Shown piece by piece: positions 9,046 to 16,099 of a stretch of DNA of 64,000 nt. Origin of the DNA: an uncultured Bacteroidales bacterium (GTDB lineage: Bacteria; Bacteroidota; Bacteroidia; Bacteroidales; Bacteroidaceae); NCBI GenBank assembly GCA_902781515.1, contig CACZJU010000010.1:21253-85252 (forward strand), in the 5' to 3' direction. Below the pieces are notes generated by a model. The model searched no databases, had not been told where the DNA came from, and saw nothing but the letters and a program-made list of their open reading frames with translations. A program made the translations under genes and the position numbers. The stretch's first letter is position 1; every line of letters starts with the position of its first letter.

Positions 9046-9557
9046 TATTCGGTCTGGTCGTCGCCGTCGCCGTTGCCGCCACCTTCGGTCTCGATGACGA
9101 GGGCTGCCTTGGCGGCACGCTTGGCCTTTGCCTGCTCGTCGCGAGTCATCACGTACTCGAACTCGGGGTGGTCGTTCAGGAAGTTCTCTACCTCGGTGTC
9201 CACGTCGCCACGCAGGTTGATGTGCGTGAAGTGGGCGTTGGGCATGAATTCCTCAGCAGAGTCCACGCCCTGCGAGTTGGCGGTCACGAAGAGGCGCATC
9301 AGGCCCTCGAAGTTCACGCTGTAGCCCTGCTTCAGGAGCTCGCGGGTGCATTCCACCATGTCCGAGAGTACACCCTGAAGGGTACCTACGGAGAACGAGC
9401 TGCCGTGTTCGCGGATGTGCTTCGCCAGCGTGCGCAGGTCTACTGTTTCGCGTTGCTGGAGGCTGCCAAAGACCTTCAGTTCACTGTTCTTCTCACTGGG
9501 GTTCGACTTGCGCTTGGACAAGCTGTAAGGCATACTGCCGATAATTGTGTTTGCCAT
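9045..9557 (-). CDS. HU-like DNA-binding protein with acidic tail
   Basis: This 170-residue protein belongs to the large HU-related group of Bacteroidales. It starts with a conserved MANTIIGSMPYSLSKRKSNP extension, then an HU-like fold (VDLRTLAKHIREHGSSFSVGTLQGVLSDMVECTRELLKQG). The C-terminus is alanine/lysine-rich and ends in a glycine/aspartate tail (EGGGNGDGDDQTE). It probably bends or coats DNA. The promoter is about 210 bp upstream, so the mRNA has a long leader holding three palindromic 22-23-bp units. The smalltalk gene follows 96 bp downstream. Confidence 0.85.
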   Translation of the reverse strand: MANTIIGSMPYSLSKRKSNPSEKNSELKVFGSLQQRETVDLRTLAKHIREHGSSFSVGTLQGVLSDMVECTRELLKQGYSVNFEGLMRLFVTANSQGVDSAEEFMPNAHFTHINLRGDVDTEVENFLNDHPEFEYVMTRDEQAKAKRAAKAALVIETEGGGNGDGDDQTE

Positions 9558-9601
9558 AGATTTTTAGTTTAATAGTTAATGGTTTAATAGGTTGGTTGTT
9601 T

Positions 9602-9669
9602 AGGGATAGTATCCTTACCGTTGGAGGGATAGTAATCCTATCGTCATAGGGATAGTATCGCTCCGTTGG
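9602..9669. repeat. Three-unit array of about 23-bp palindromic repeats in the HU-like leader
   Basis: Units start at 9602, 9625 and 9648, each beginning AGGGATAGTA. Units 1 and 2 contain a small palindrome (GGATAGTATCC and AGGATAGTAATCCT-like), while the third is degraded on its right side. They end in CCGTTGG or TCGTCAT. The array lies between the HU-like promoter and the start codon. Confidence 0.8.
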
Positions 9670-9766
9670 TGGGGTGCTAAGCCTCCCTTTGTCGCGAACC
9701 GGGGAGACTGCAGTTGCAATACGGTCCGTGTGCGTGCACTCACCTTTCCTTCTTGCTTCTGCGATA

Positions 9767-9774
9767 CAAAAGTA
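9767..9774 (-). promoter_or_regulatory. -7 promoter box for the HU-like gene
   Basis: On the minus strand this reads TACTTTTG. Transcription would start near 9760, leaving a leader of about 200 nt before the HU-like start codon. Confidence 0.6.
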
Positions 9775-9843
9775 CGACATTGCCGTTGCGCCTGAAAGCG
9801 GATTTATAAATATTTTAATATTTATAAAAATAATTTTTAGGCG

Positions 9844-10000
9844 TGTCATTTGGTGTCAAGGTCATTTGTGTCATAATCTTTTTTCAAACTTGGATTCTAA
9901 GCCAATATAATATATAATATTATTAATATTATATATTATATTGAGCACTTCTCGCTCTTCCAAAATCCATTTTGACACTTGACACTTTGACATTTTGACA
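9844..10000. repeat. TGTCA/TGACA repeat clusters flanking an AT palindrome (origin-like)
   Basis: TGTCA occurs at 9844, 9854 and 9869. TGACA occurs at 9973, 9980, 9988 and 9996. The two clusters form a loose inverted repeat around the AT-only palindrome at 9904-9942. The left cluster (GTGTCATTTGGTGTCAA) recurs at 18184-18200 at the end of the DUF3987 gene. Short direct repeats beside an AT-rich tract resemble iterons of a replication origin, but this reading is inference. Confidence 0.6.
9904..9942. repeat. 39-bp perfect AT-only palindrome
   Basis: Two exactly complementary 19-bp arms of only A and T flank one central T at 9923. It could extrude as a cruciform or melt easily. It is the longest perfect palindrome noticed in the window. 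Confidence 0.95.
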
Positions 10001-10044
10001 CCGAAATCCCCTACTGATTGATACGTACTATTAATAATAATTTG

Positions 10045-10052
10045 TATATTTG
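10045..10052 (+). promoter_or_regulatory. -7 promoter box for the restriction-modification operon
   Basis: TATATTTG followed by CAGCGAAA matches the der promoter. The predicted transcript starts near 10058, giving a leader of about 280 nt before the first methyltransferase. Confidence 0.65.
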
Positions 10053-10116
10053 CAGCGAAACTCCCAGCGGGGAGCTACTTATTGGTTATTAATAACGGCA
10101 ATAGCAGTTATCTGGA

Positions 10117-10308
10117 GAACATAGAAACCTGAGAAATTTCTAAATCATTCAAACAATCCGATAATTGTGATTGTTCACGTGTATAGCGTGGACGTCACTT
10201 ATCAGTTTGAAGGGCAATTCTCAGGGCCTCTATGTTCGATAAGAAGCGTACCACGCTTTTTCGTGCATAGAGGTCTTGATGTACAAGTCCCAATGAATCC
10301 GATAAGTG
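10117..10308 (+). promoter_or_regulatory. Structured leader RNA of the restriction-modification operon
   Basis: Two mutually exclusive folds can be drawn. Fold A pairs GAACATAG (10117-10124) with CTATGTTC (10230-10237) and CCTGAGAA (10128-10135) with TTCTCAGG (10218-10225). Fold B pairs CCTCTATG (10227-10234) with CATAGAGG (10266-10273) around an inner AAGCGT/ACGCTT hairpin (10244-10258). Fold B is enclosed by CACTTATC (10196-10203) with GATAAGTG (10301-10308). The overlap at 10227-10237 makes A and B compete, as in an attenuator or riboswitch. No known riboswitch class was recognised. Confidence 0.6.
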
Positions 10309-10335
10309 CTTTGTCAGAAGCTATATGCACGAAGC

Positions 10336-11355
10336 ATGAGGTATATCGGTGGAAAATCCTTGATGCTAAATAGCATTGTGGATGTTATTCGCAACAACAC
10401 TGAGGGTGTCCGTGTGGTTACGGATATGTTTTCAGGTACTGGCGTTGTATCCCAGTGTCTGAAGGCACATGGTTATTTCGTAAACTCAAATGACATTCTC
10501 TATTTCTCCTACGTTCTGAATAAAGGAACATTGGAAATGAATGAGCCAATTTCCCATAGTTTGCGAGAAATTATCATACATTTGAACAATCTAAGCGTGG
10601 GGAATTCGCCTTGGTTCGACATTAGTTCTGCATTTATTTATCAGAATTATTCTCCGCACGATGATTGTGAGAGAATGTATTTTCAAGGCGAGAATGCCAT
10701 TAAAATAGACCTCGTAAGACAAGAAATAGAAAGACTCAGAGAACAGGTAACAGAACCGGAGTATTACTATCTGCTTTCCCTGCTGATAAAGGCTGTGCCC
10801 TATGTCTCTAACATTACGGGAACGTATGGCGCTTATTTAAAATACTGGGACAAGAGGACATACAGCCCTCTCACCCTCGAAGAAACATTAATTGAGCACA
10901 GTGAGGTACAATGCCGTTGCTACAATATGGATTCGTTGGAATTCGCACGTCAGGTGACAAGCGATTTAACCTATTTAGACCCTCCTTATAATGGAAGGCA
11001 ATATCTCCCAAACTATCACATATTGGAAACGATTGCGAAATATGACAACCCTGTTATTAAAGGTGTTACGGGACAGCGTATAGACCCTACAAAAGCATCA
11101 GATTATTGTAAAAAGGGTAAGGCAAGAAAGGCGTTTAGGGACTTGCTCAATGCTCTTGACAGTAGATACCTTCTTCTCTCGTATAACAACGAGGGATTGT
11201 TGACAACGGAGGAAATGACGGAGATTTTTCAGGAAGCAGGAAATGTCAACACCTTCCAGCTCTTCGAGTTCGACTACAGGAGGTATAAAAACAAAATTCC
11301 CAATAACAGCAAGGGCTTGAAGGAACAACTCTATTTCATCGAGAAGGACATATGA
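10336..11355 (+). CDS. Adenine methyltransferase 1 of a FokI-like type IIS system (D12 class)
   Basis: This 339-residue N6-adenine methyltransferase corresponds to one half of M.FokI. The D12-class motifs are clear: MRYIGGK at the N-terminus, the AdoMet motif DMFSGTG, NSNDILYFSYV, and the catalytic DPPYNGRQY. The ATG at 10336 was chosen because MRYIGGK is the normal beginning; the frame is open upstream from a TTG at 10306. The stop overlaps the next methyltransferase by 4 bp (ATGA). It should protect one strand of an asymmetric site, by analogy GGATG, but the site cannot be read from the sequence. The region is visibly more AT-rich than the flanking housekeeping genes. Confidence 0.92.
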   Translation: MRYIGGKSLMLNSIVDVIRNNTEGVRVVTDMFSGTGVVSQCLKAHGYFVNSNDILYFSYVLNKGTLEMNEPISHSLREIIIHLNNLSVGNSPWFDISSAFIYQNYSPHDDCERMYFQGENAIKIDLVRQEIERLREQVTEPEYYYLLSLLIKAVPYVSNITGTYGAYLKYWDKRTYSPLTLEETLIEHSEVQCRCYNMDSLEFARQVTSDLTYLDPPYNGRQYLPNYHILETIAKYDNPVIKGVTGQRIDPTKASDYCKKGKARKAFRDLLNALDSRYLLLSYNNEGLLTTEEMTEIFQEAGNVNTFQLFEFDYRRYKNKIPNNSKGLKEQLYFIEKDI

Positions 11356-12185
11356 TAAAATCACCCTTGAACTATATTGGAGGCAAGTATAGGTTGTTGC
11401 CACAGTTGCTGCCACTGTTTCCTGAGAGGATAAACACCTTTGTAGACCTGTTTGCAGGAGGTCTTGACGTTTCATTGAACATCAGAGCTAACCGCATTAT
11501 CTCTAACGACATTAACAATTATGTAATTGGATTATTCGAATATTTCCAACAAAACACAATTGACAGAATCATAGAAGATGTGGAAAGAACCATAAGTGAA
11601 TACGGCTTGACGAAACAGAATGGCGATGGATATTATGCATTGAGGGATGAATATAACAGAGAACACTCTCCATTACACTTGTTCCTGCTTGTCTGCTTCG
11701 GATTCAATCATCAGTTCCGATATAACAGCAACGGAGATTTCAACAATCCATTCGGCAAAAACCGTAGTTCATACAATTCCAACACGGAAAGGAACCTGAG
11801 GCAAATGCATGAAAAGCTCGCGAACATAGAATTAAATGTCGGAAACTTCAGGAACTTCAATACGGATTTTATGGAGAATGGAGATTTCCTTTATGCAGAT
11901 CCACCATATTTGATTTCATGTGGTTCATACAATGATGGGAAAAGAGGATTCGAGGGATGGGACGAGGACGATGACATTGTGCTTTTCGAAAAATTGGACG
12001 CTCTGAACGAAAGGAACATACAATTTGCTCTGTCTAATGTTACTCGGCATAAAGGGATTGAAAATGAGGCTTTGGTAGAATGGGCAAACAGATATAATGT
12101 TCATTATCTAAATGCCAACTACGCAAACTCAAATTACCAAGCAACAGCAAGTGAAACAGTAGAAGTCTTAATAACAAACTATTGA
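11352..12185 (+). CDS. Adenine methyltransferase 2 of a FokI-like type IIS system (Dam/D12 class)
   Basis: This 277-residue second D12-class adenine methyltransferase has SPLNYIGGKYRLLPQ at the N-terminus, DLFAGG as the AdoMet motif and ADPPYLISCGSY as the catalytic motif. In FokI the two methyltransferase activities, one per strand of the asymmetric site, are fused in one polypeptide. Here they are separate genes with a 4-bp overlap, so translation is coupled. It lies 1 bp before the nuclease gene. Confidence 0.92.
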   Translation: MIKSPLNYIGGKYRLLPQLLPLFPERINTFVDLFAGGLDVSLNIRANRIISNDINNYVIGLFEYFQQNTIDRIIEDVERTISEYGLTKQNGDGYYALRDEYNREHSPLHLFLLVCFGFNHQFRYNSNGDFNNPFGKNRSSYNSNTERNLRQMHEKLANIELNVGNFRNFNTDFMENGDFLYADPPYLISCGSYNDGKRGFEGWDEDDDIVLFEKLDALNERNIQFALSNVTRHKGIENEALVEWANRYNVHYLNANYANSNYQATASETVEVLITNY

Positions 12186-12186
12186 T

Positions 12187-14022
12187 ATGGCAAACAGGAC
12201 ATTTGGCTGGGTGCAGAACCCTTCTTCCACAGAAACGCTGAGAGACATACTTGCACTATTTGTGCCAGGTTCGGAATTCCATAAATATATGGTAAATGAA
12301 AGGCTTCCCCTTTTGGCAAGTGCAGGTCTTTTCAAATCGGCTGACCTGTATATGAGGTTCCAGAAAATACTAAGAAGTGACAAGCCTATTGCATTTGAAG
12401 TCCTAAAAGGTACTGGAGCTGGTGGGGAAAGCCGTTCAAAGGCAAAATGCTCGGGTCTTGCACAGGCAGCCGTAACAGGTCAGCAATTCAAAAAATATGT
12501 TGTAGATGGGCGGGAAATCAGAATAAAAAAACCTTACACTGACGATTGGACTGCAGACGGTTTCCTAAGATGGGCCGTTTCATTAGGATTTCTTGATTAT
12601 AATTACTCAGACGATACGTGCCAGATAACAAAAGAAGGAAGAATATTTGTTAACGCTCAGACGAATAGAGATAAAAACGCAATTCTCGGCCAAGCCTTTC
12701 TTTCATACCCGCCAGTATGCAGGGTGCTCGGATTATTGATTCGATATGGCCATCTTACCAAATTTGAAATAGGTTCTAAATTGGGCTTTACCGACGAAGC
12801 GGGTTTCACTTCTATTCCACAAAACATCTGGGTACAAGCATACGAAGAGGCAGATGACGATGAGGAGAAGAGCAAGCTCCGTTCCGATACGGAAGGTTCA
12901 TCCGACAAATATGCCCGAATGATTTGCGGTTGGTTATCCTCTATCGGTTGGGTTAGAAAAAGACCGAAGATGGTAAGGGAAACAATGGGAGCAAGAATTT
13001 ACAATTGCTCCATTTCCTCTGCTTTTGAGATTACGGCATCAGGAATCTTAAACTATAATAAAGCATTAGGAAAATCGAAGTGTACGAGAATTCCAAAGAT
13101 TGTCTATCGTGAAATGCTTGCGAGTAAGGCTTCAGGGGCAAATTATCTGAGGATGCGTCGTGCCTTGATTCTTGAATTCCTTAGCAATCATAAACCAAGG
13201 AGTATAAAGGATATTAAGGATTTCTTGACATCTCGAAAAATCGAAGAAGAAAGTGCTACTATCAAGGACGACATGATGGGGCTTATCAATATTGGATTGG
13301 ACATTTATTTTGATGGAACCTACTACACTTTGCACGATAAGATAGAAAAACTTGTTCCATACCAAGAGAATGTAGCAAAAGAAAACACTGATGCAGCCGT
13401 TGTGAAGGACAGGGCGCGTCTAAGACTTCACTATATCGACCACAAGTACCTTACTCTTATTGATTACGCGTTCTCTGGTAAGGATAATTCCGAGAACTTT
13501 GAAATCTATACAATTGACCTACTAGTCAATGAGTTGTCATTCAATGGAGTTCACTTGGGTGGGACACGTAAGCCCGATGGCATATTCTTCGATGAACACA
13601 ACGGAGTAATAATTGACAACAAAGCCTATTCCAAGGGATTTACTATAACCCGAGGAATGGCAGACGAGATGATTCGCTATGTCCAGGAAAATAATGACCG
13701 TAATCCGGAACGCAACTCTAACCAGTGGTGGCTGAACTTTGACGAGAGCGTAAATCATTTCAACTTCGTTTTCATTTCATCACTCTTCAAAGGGGATATA
13801 CCTCACATGCTGAATAATATAAAACAAAGTACTGGTATAGACGGGTGTGTGCTGACCGCTGAAAACCTGTTATATTTCGCAGATGCTATCAAATGCGGTG
13901 AGCTTCCCCGAAAGAATTTTGTAGAAATGTTTGGCTGCAATGAATCATTAGAGCGCAATGCTGTTACTTATCCAATTCAAGAAGAACAATCATTCGCAAA
14001 GGCAGCAGATAAAGGGCAGTGA
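12187..14022 (+). CDS. FokI-like type IIS restriction endonuclease
   Basis: This 611-residue homologue of FokI matches along the recognition domain (RTFGWVQNPSSTETLRD, TADGFLRWAVSLGFLDYN, LTKFEIGSKLGFTDEAGFTS, GSSDKYARMICGWL). The C-terminal cleavage domain has the PD-(D/E)xK residues Asp464, Asp477 and Lys479 in RKPDGIFFDE and VIIDNKAYS. The loop between the two Asp is four residues shorter than in FokI. Asp493 and Arg497 in MADEMIRYV correspond to the FokI dimer-interface pair. It should bind as a monomer, dimerise and cut outside its site. The close match in the recognition domain makes a GGATG-type site likely but unproven. All key residues are present, so the enzyme appears intact. Confidence 0.95.
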   Translation: MANRTFGWVQNPSSTETLRDILALFVPGSEFHKYMVNERLPLLASAGLFKSADLYMRFQKILRSDKPIAFEVLKGTGAGGESRSKAKCSGLAQAAVTGQQFKKYVVDGREIRIKKPYTDDWTADGFLRWAVSLGFLDYNYSDDTCQITKEGRIFVNAQTNRDKNAILGQAFLSYPPVCRVLGLLIRYGHLTKFEIGSKLGFTDEAGFTSIPQNIWVQAYEEADDDEEKSKLRSDTEGSSDKYARMICGWLSSIGWVRKRPKMVRETMGARIYNCSISSAFEITASGILNYNKALGKSKCTRIPKIVYREMLASKASGANYLRMRRALILEFLSNHKPRSIKDIKDFLTSRKIEEESATIKDDMMGLINIGLDIYFDGTYYTLHDKIEKLVPYQENVAKENTDAAVVKDRARLRLHYIDHKYLTLIDYAFSGKDNSENFEIYTIDLLVNELSFNGVHLGGTRKPDGIFFDEHNGVIIDNKAYSKGFTITRGMADEMIRYVQENNDRNPERNSNQWWLNFDESVNHFNFVFISSLFKGDIPHMLNNIKQSTGIDGCVLTAENLLYFADAIKCGELPRKNFVEMFGCNESLERNAVTYPIQEEQSFAKAADKGQ

Positions 14023-14041
14023 TGAGAAAATTTTGGAAATA

Positions 14042-14073
14042 TTTGGTAGTTAAAAATAAACTGTTTAACTTTG
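14042..14073 (+). promoter_or_regulatory. Consensus promoter for a predicted small RNA
   Basis: TTTG (14042-14045), a 20-nt spacer and TAACTTTG (14066-14073) make a full Bacteroidetes -33/-7 promoter. It is among the best matches in the window. No plus-strand ORF follows before 14770. Confidence 0.75.
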
Positions 14074-14079
14074 TAGCAG

Positions 14080-14218
14080 CATAAAGTGTCGCCATAGGGC
14101 AAGAGCCCCGTTTGTATCGGCAAGCGACTTGCTAATGAGCACACTCTTTAAGCTCCGTCTAAGATAAGAGCCCCGTTCGTATCGGCAAGCGACTTGTTAA
14201 GACGGAGTTTCTTATTTT
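14080..14218 (+). ncRNA. Predicted small RNA with two 35-nt repeats
   Basis: A consensus promoter is followed by two 35-nt direct repeats (14101-14135 and 14166-14200) that differ at two positions and are separated by 30 nt. Each repeat contains GCAAG-CGA-CTTG(C/T), able to form a small hairpin. Each is enclosed by its own, different closing stem: AAAGTGT with ACAC-TC-TTT for the first and CTCCGTCT with AGACGGAG for the second. A T-rich tail (TTTCTTATTTTCT) follows the second stem like a terminator. It is not a CRISPR array in any supported sense. It could be a trans-acting RNA or an RNA antitoxin. The end overlaps the 3' end of the convergent minus-strand gene. Confidence 0.5.
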
Positions 14219-14661
14219 CTCAATTCGTCTGCTGCTTCGGCAAAGGTGTGCTCGTTGATAATCGCGTATGGTTTATAGATGTCACCATCTGCCAAGCGAC
14301 GCATACAAAGAATCGTACGGCAACCTAATTCTCGACTGAAATAGGCAAAGTATGCACTCTCAAAGTGTTTATTTTCGGCAACAGGTCTCCATCCAAGGTA
14401 TGTAGCCTTTGCAAGGTAGCCGGGAATGTCTTTTGCCAATGCGTTCTTGATTGCATTAAACTTATCATCACCGACGTTTTTGCTGACAATGGTTTTGAGA
14501 TCACTCTTCGTGATTTCTACTCGCATCGTTATCTCATTGGTAATGATAAACCGCAATGGGCAGCCTTTCAGAAGTTCCGCTTGCTGCAGTACTTCCTCCC
14601 TGATACGTTTACTTTCCTTGTAATAGTCTTCCGATGTCCGTTTCTGCATCTCTAAATTCAT
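14212..14661 (-). CDS. Hypothetical protein, 149 residues
   Basis: Not recognised. The N-terminal third is charged and helical (QKRTSEDYYKESKRIREEVLQQAELLKG), followed by a mixed alpha/beta part (LRFIITNEITMRVEITKSDLKTIVSKN) and an aromatic C-terminus (FESAYFAYFSRELGCRTILCMRR). It has no signal peptide and looks cytoplasmic and soluble. The -7 box lies only 8 nt before the start codon, so the mRNA may be nearly leaderless. Its 3' end converges on the predicted two-repeat RNA. A toxin role is possible from size and setting, but no known toxin motif is seen. Confidence 0.6.
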   Translation of the reverse strand: MNLEMQKRTSEDYYKESKRIREEVLQQAELLKGCPLRFIITNEITMRVEITKSDLKTIVSKNVGDDKFNAIKNALAKDIPGYLAKATYLGWRPVAENKHFESAYFAYFSRELGCRTILCMRRLADGDIYKPYAIINEHTFAEAADELRK

Positions 14662-14669
14662 TCGTTATG

Positions 14670-14677
14670 CAAAGATA
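14670..14677 (-). promoter_or_regulatory. -7 box of the 149-residue gene
   Basis: On the minus strand this reads TATCTTTG, with only 8 nt between the box and the ATG, so transcription would begin at or next to the start codon. Confidence 0.6.
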
Positions 14678-14742
14678 CGAGATTTTTATTTGAATAGAAT
14701 AATTCTCGGATGGAAATGTTTGGAGCGGATGCCGCTTTTTTG

Positions 14743-14750
14743 TACTTTTG
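14743..14750 (+). promoter_or_regulatory. -7 box for the winged-helix/EAGG gene pair
   Basis: TACTTTTG lies 19 bp before the ATG at 14770, a normal spacing. It also supports choosing that ATG over the upstream one at 14710, which precedes the promoter. Confidence 0.65.
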
Positions 14751-14769
14751 CGCTTCAAAACAAAATACC

Positions 14770-15321
14770 ATGAAACAGAAGGATGCTATTATAGAGGCTA
14801 TGAATCAGCTTGGCGGCAGGGCTAAGATGGGCGAGATATGCAAACGGGCACGCCTGCTAGGCAACTTCAGTGGCAGTCGGAAACCTGATGCCACAATTAG
14901 AAATTGCATATACCGGAATCCGTTGATTTTCCGTCCCTCGCAGCCCGAAGGTTGGTGGGAACTTGCTTCGTATCAGGAGGCAATAGTCACACGCGATAAG
15001 CGTATCAAAGAGTTGGAAGATGAGAATTCTCAGCTAAAAGCAATAAAAACCGAGGATGCCTTTGTCAAAAAAATGCTGAAAGAAACGAAGAAACGGTTTA
15101 AGCATGAGAGTGAGCGCAACAAGGCTGTAGCTGTCAGCCAGATATTAGCTTGGGCTGGACGCGAAGACGCCTCTGAGAATATTGACGAATGGCTTGAAGG
15201 GAAGGAAACCCCATTCATAGCTGTTAATGGCGATTATGTAATCAGCAAGCATGTTGATAATGAAATAGATAATATTGAAGCTGGAGGTACAGGTGTTAAT
15301 TTAACCAAAGAAAATGATTGA
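14770..15321 (+). CDS. Winged-helix, coiled-coil protein with C-terminal VNGD/KHV/EAGG motif
   Basis: This 183-residue protein is of unknown function. Residues 1-65 look like a winged helix (KDAIIEAMNQLGGRAKMGEICKRA and GWWEL), similar in pattern to HARE-type domains tied to restriction systems. A charged coiled coil (KRIKELEDENSQLKA) follows. The last 40 residues hold VNGDYVISKHVDNEIDNIEAGGTGV, a motif repeated at the start of the next protein. The upstream in-frame ATG at 14710 was rejected because it precedes the -7 box. The two genes overlap by 8 bp and probably work together. Confidence 0.65.
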   Translation: MKQKDAIIEAMNQLGGRAKMGEICKRARLLGNFSGSRKPDATIRNCIYRNPLIFRPSQPEGWWELASYQEAIVTRDKRIKELEDENSQLKAIKTEDAFVKKMLKETKKRFKHESERNKAVAVSQILAWAGREDASENIDEWLEGKETPFIAVNGDYVISKHVDNEIDNIEAGGTGVNLTKEND

Positions 15322-15838
15322 TATGAAACATGAAGACCTACAGAAGACGTTAGAGGCGTTAGGCAAAGGAGGAATAACGGTGAACGGCGACCTTGTGCTG
15401 GAGAAGCATGTTGAACACGAGGTGGGTAATGTGGAGGCCGGAGGAATCGGCATCCAGATTGTGAATGGTGGGCAAACTGCTCCCATGACAACTGGTGACA
15501 AGGATATAAAGTCGGCACTCGAAGCGTTGCAGGAAGCCAAAGAGGACAATGGTGAGTATATCATGCACGACTACGACCAATGGTATGCTGTTTTTCGTGT
15601 TCTATCCCAATTCTGCGGATATCCAGCCAAACCAAAAGATTTTGAAACGACAATGAAGAATATCGGTGCAGACGATTTCCGACTGCCTTGCCGATACGAG
15701 AATTTCAGGAAGGTAGCACTCAACAAAATTCCTCAAAATGTTGCCCTGTGGCGACAGTACCAGAATTCTGCAGACCAATATTCCCTAAAGCAAATAAAGG
15801 TGGCTGTTAAGTTGATGGATTTGCTTCATTTAGAATAG
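15314..15838 (+). CDS. Hypothetical protein with N-terminal VNGD/KHV/EAGG motif
   Basis: This 174-residue protein is of unknown function. Residues about 23-48 (VNGDLVLEKHVEHEVGNVEAGGIGI) match the C-terminus of the preceding protein, so the pair share a short beta-rich module, one at each end. The rest is helical and acidic, with EYIMHDYDQWYAVFRVLSQFCGYP and YSLKQIKVAVKLMDLLHLE. A second ATG at 15323, just after the upstream stop, is an equally possible start. A terminator follows at 15889. Confidence 0.65.
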   Translation: MIDMKHEDLQKTLEALGKGGITVNGDLVLEKHVEHEVGNVEAGGIGIQIVNGGQTAPMTTGDKDIKSALEALQEAKEDNGEYIMHDYDQWYAVFRVLSQFCGYPAKPKDFETTMKNIGADDFRLPCRYENFRKVALNKIPQNVALWRQYQNSADQYSLKQIKVAVKLMDLLHLE

Positions 15839-15888
15839 AGTAAAGACAGGGGTTTTCCCCATATCGTTCCCATTTTCCCAAAGTCATT

Positions 15889-15923
15889 CCCAACTCAGAT
15901 TTTCTCTGGGTTGGGCTTTTTTT
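15889..15923 (+). terminator. Terminator after the EAGG gene pair
   Basis: CCCAACTCAG and CTGGGTTGGG form a 10-bp stem with one G-U pair, followed by C and a run of seven T. This is a strong intrinsic terminator. Confidence 0.85.
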
Positions 15924-15929
15924 ATGTCG

Positions 15930-15937
15930 TAATTTTG
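15930..15937 (+). promoter_or_regulatory. -7 box for the DUF3987 gene group
   Basis: TAATTTTG lies directly after the terminator. It would drive 16100-18593 with a leader of about 155 nt. The leader holds no further ORF that could be supported. Confidence 0.6.
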
Positions 15938-16099
15938 CATCGGAAATCAAAAATCACTAACAAGGTCGCACTAAGGACGCGACACAAATTACACTAATCT
16001 GAGTTGGAGTGAGGAGATTCATATGAGCACCCAGAATTCGTGAGTTCAAGGTGTTGGCGCCAAAATCTGAATGCTTCTTCTCGCAAAAACTCAACAAAA

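Noticed and set aside
9674-9910. 78-codon plus-strand ORF in the spacer before the restriction operon
   Set aside because: It runs through the HU-like promoter and TGTCA repeats, has no -7 box and no recognisable features.
14101-14200. CRISPR array
   Set aside because: Repeat (35) and spacer (30) lengths fit, but there are only two repeats, no cas genes, and each repeat has its own closing stem; a structured small RNA explains it better.
14166-14210. Integron attC site
   Set aside because: The inverted CTCCGTCT arms and a GTTAAGA core suggested it, but the consensus ends GTTRRRY/RYYYAAC are not met and no integrase is present.
14080-14661. Classical ToxIN type III toxin-antitoxin
   Set aside because: Repeats lie downstream and on the opposite strand of the protein gene, and the protein lacks recognisable ToxN sequence.
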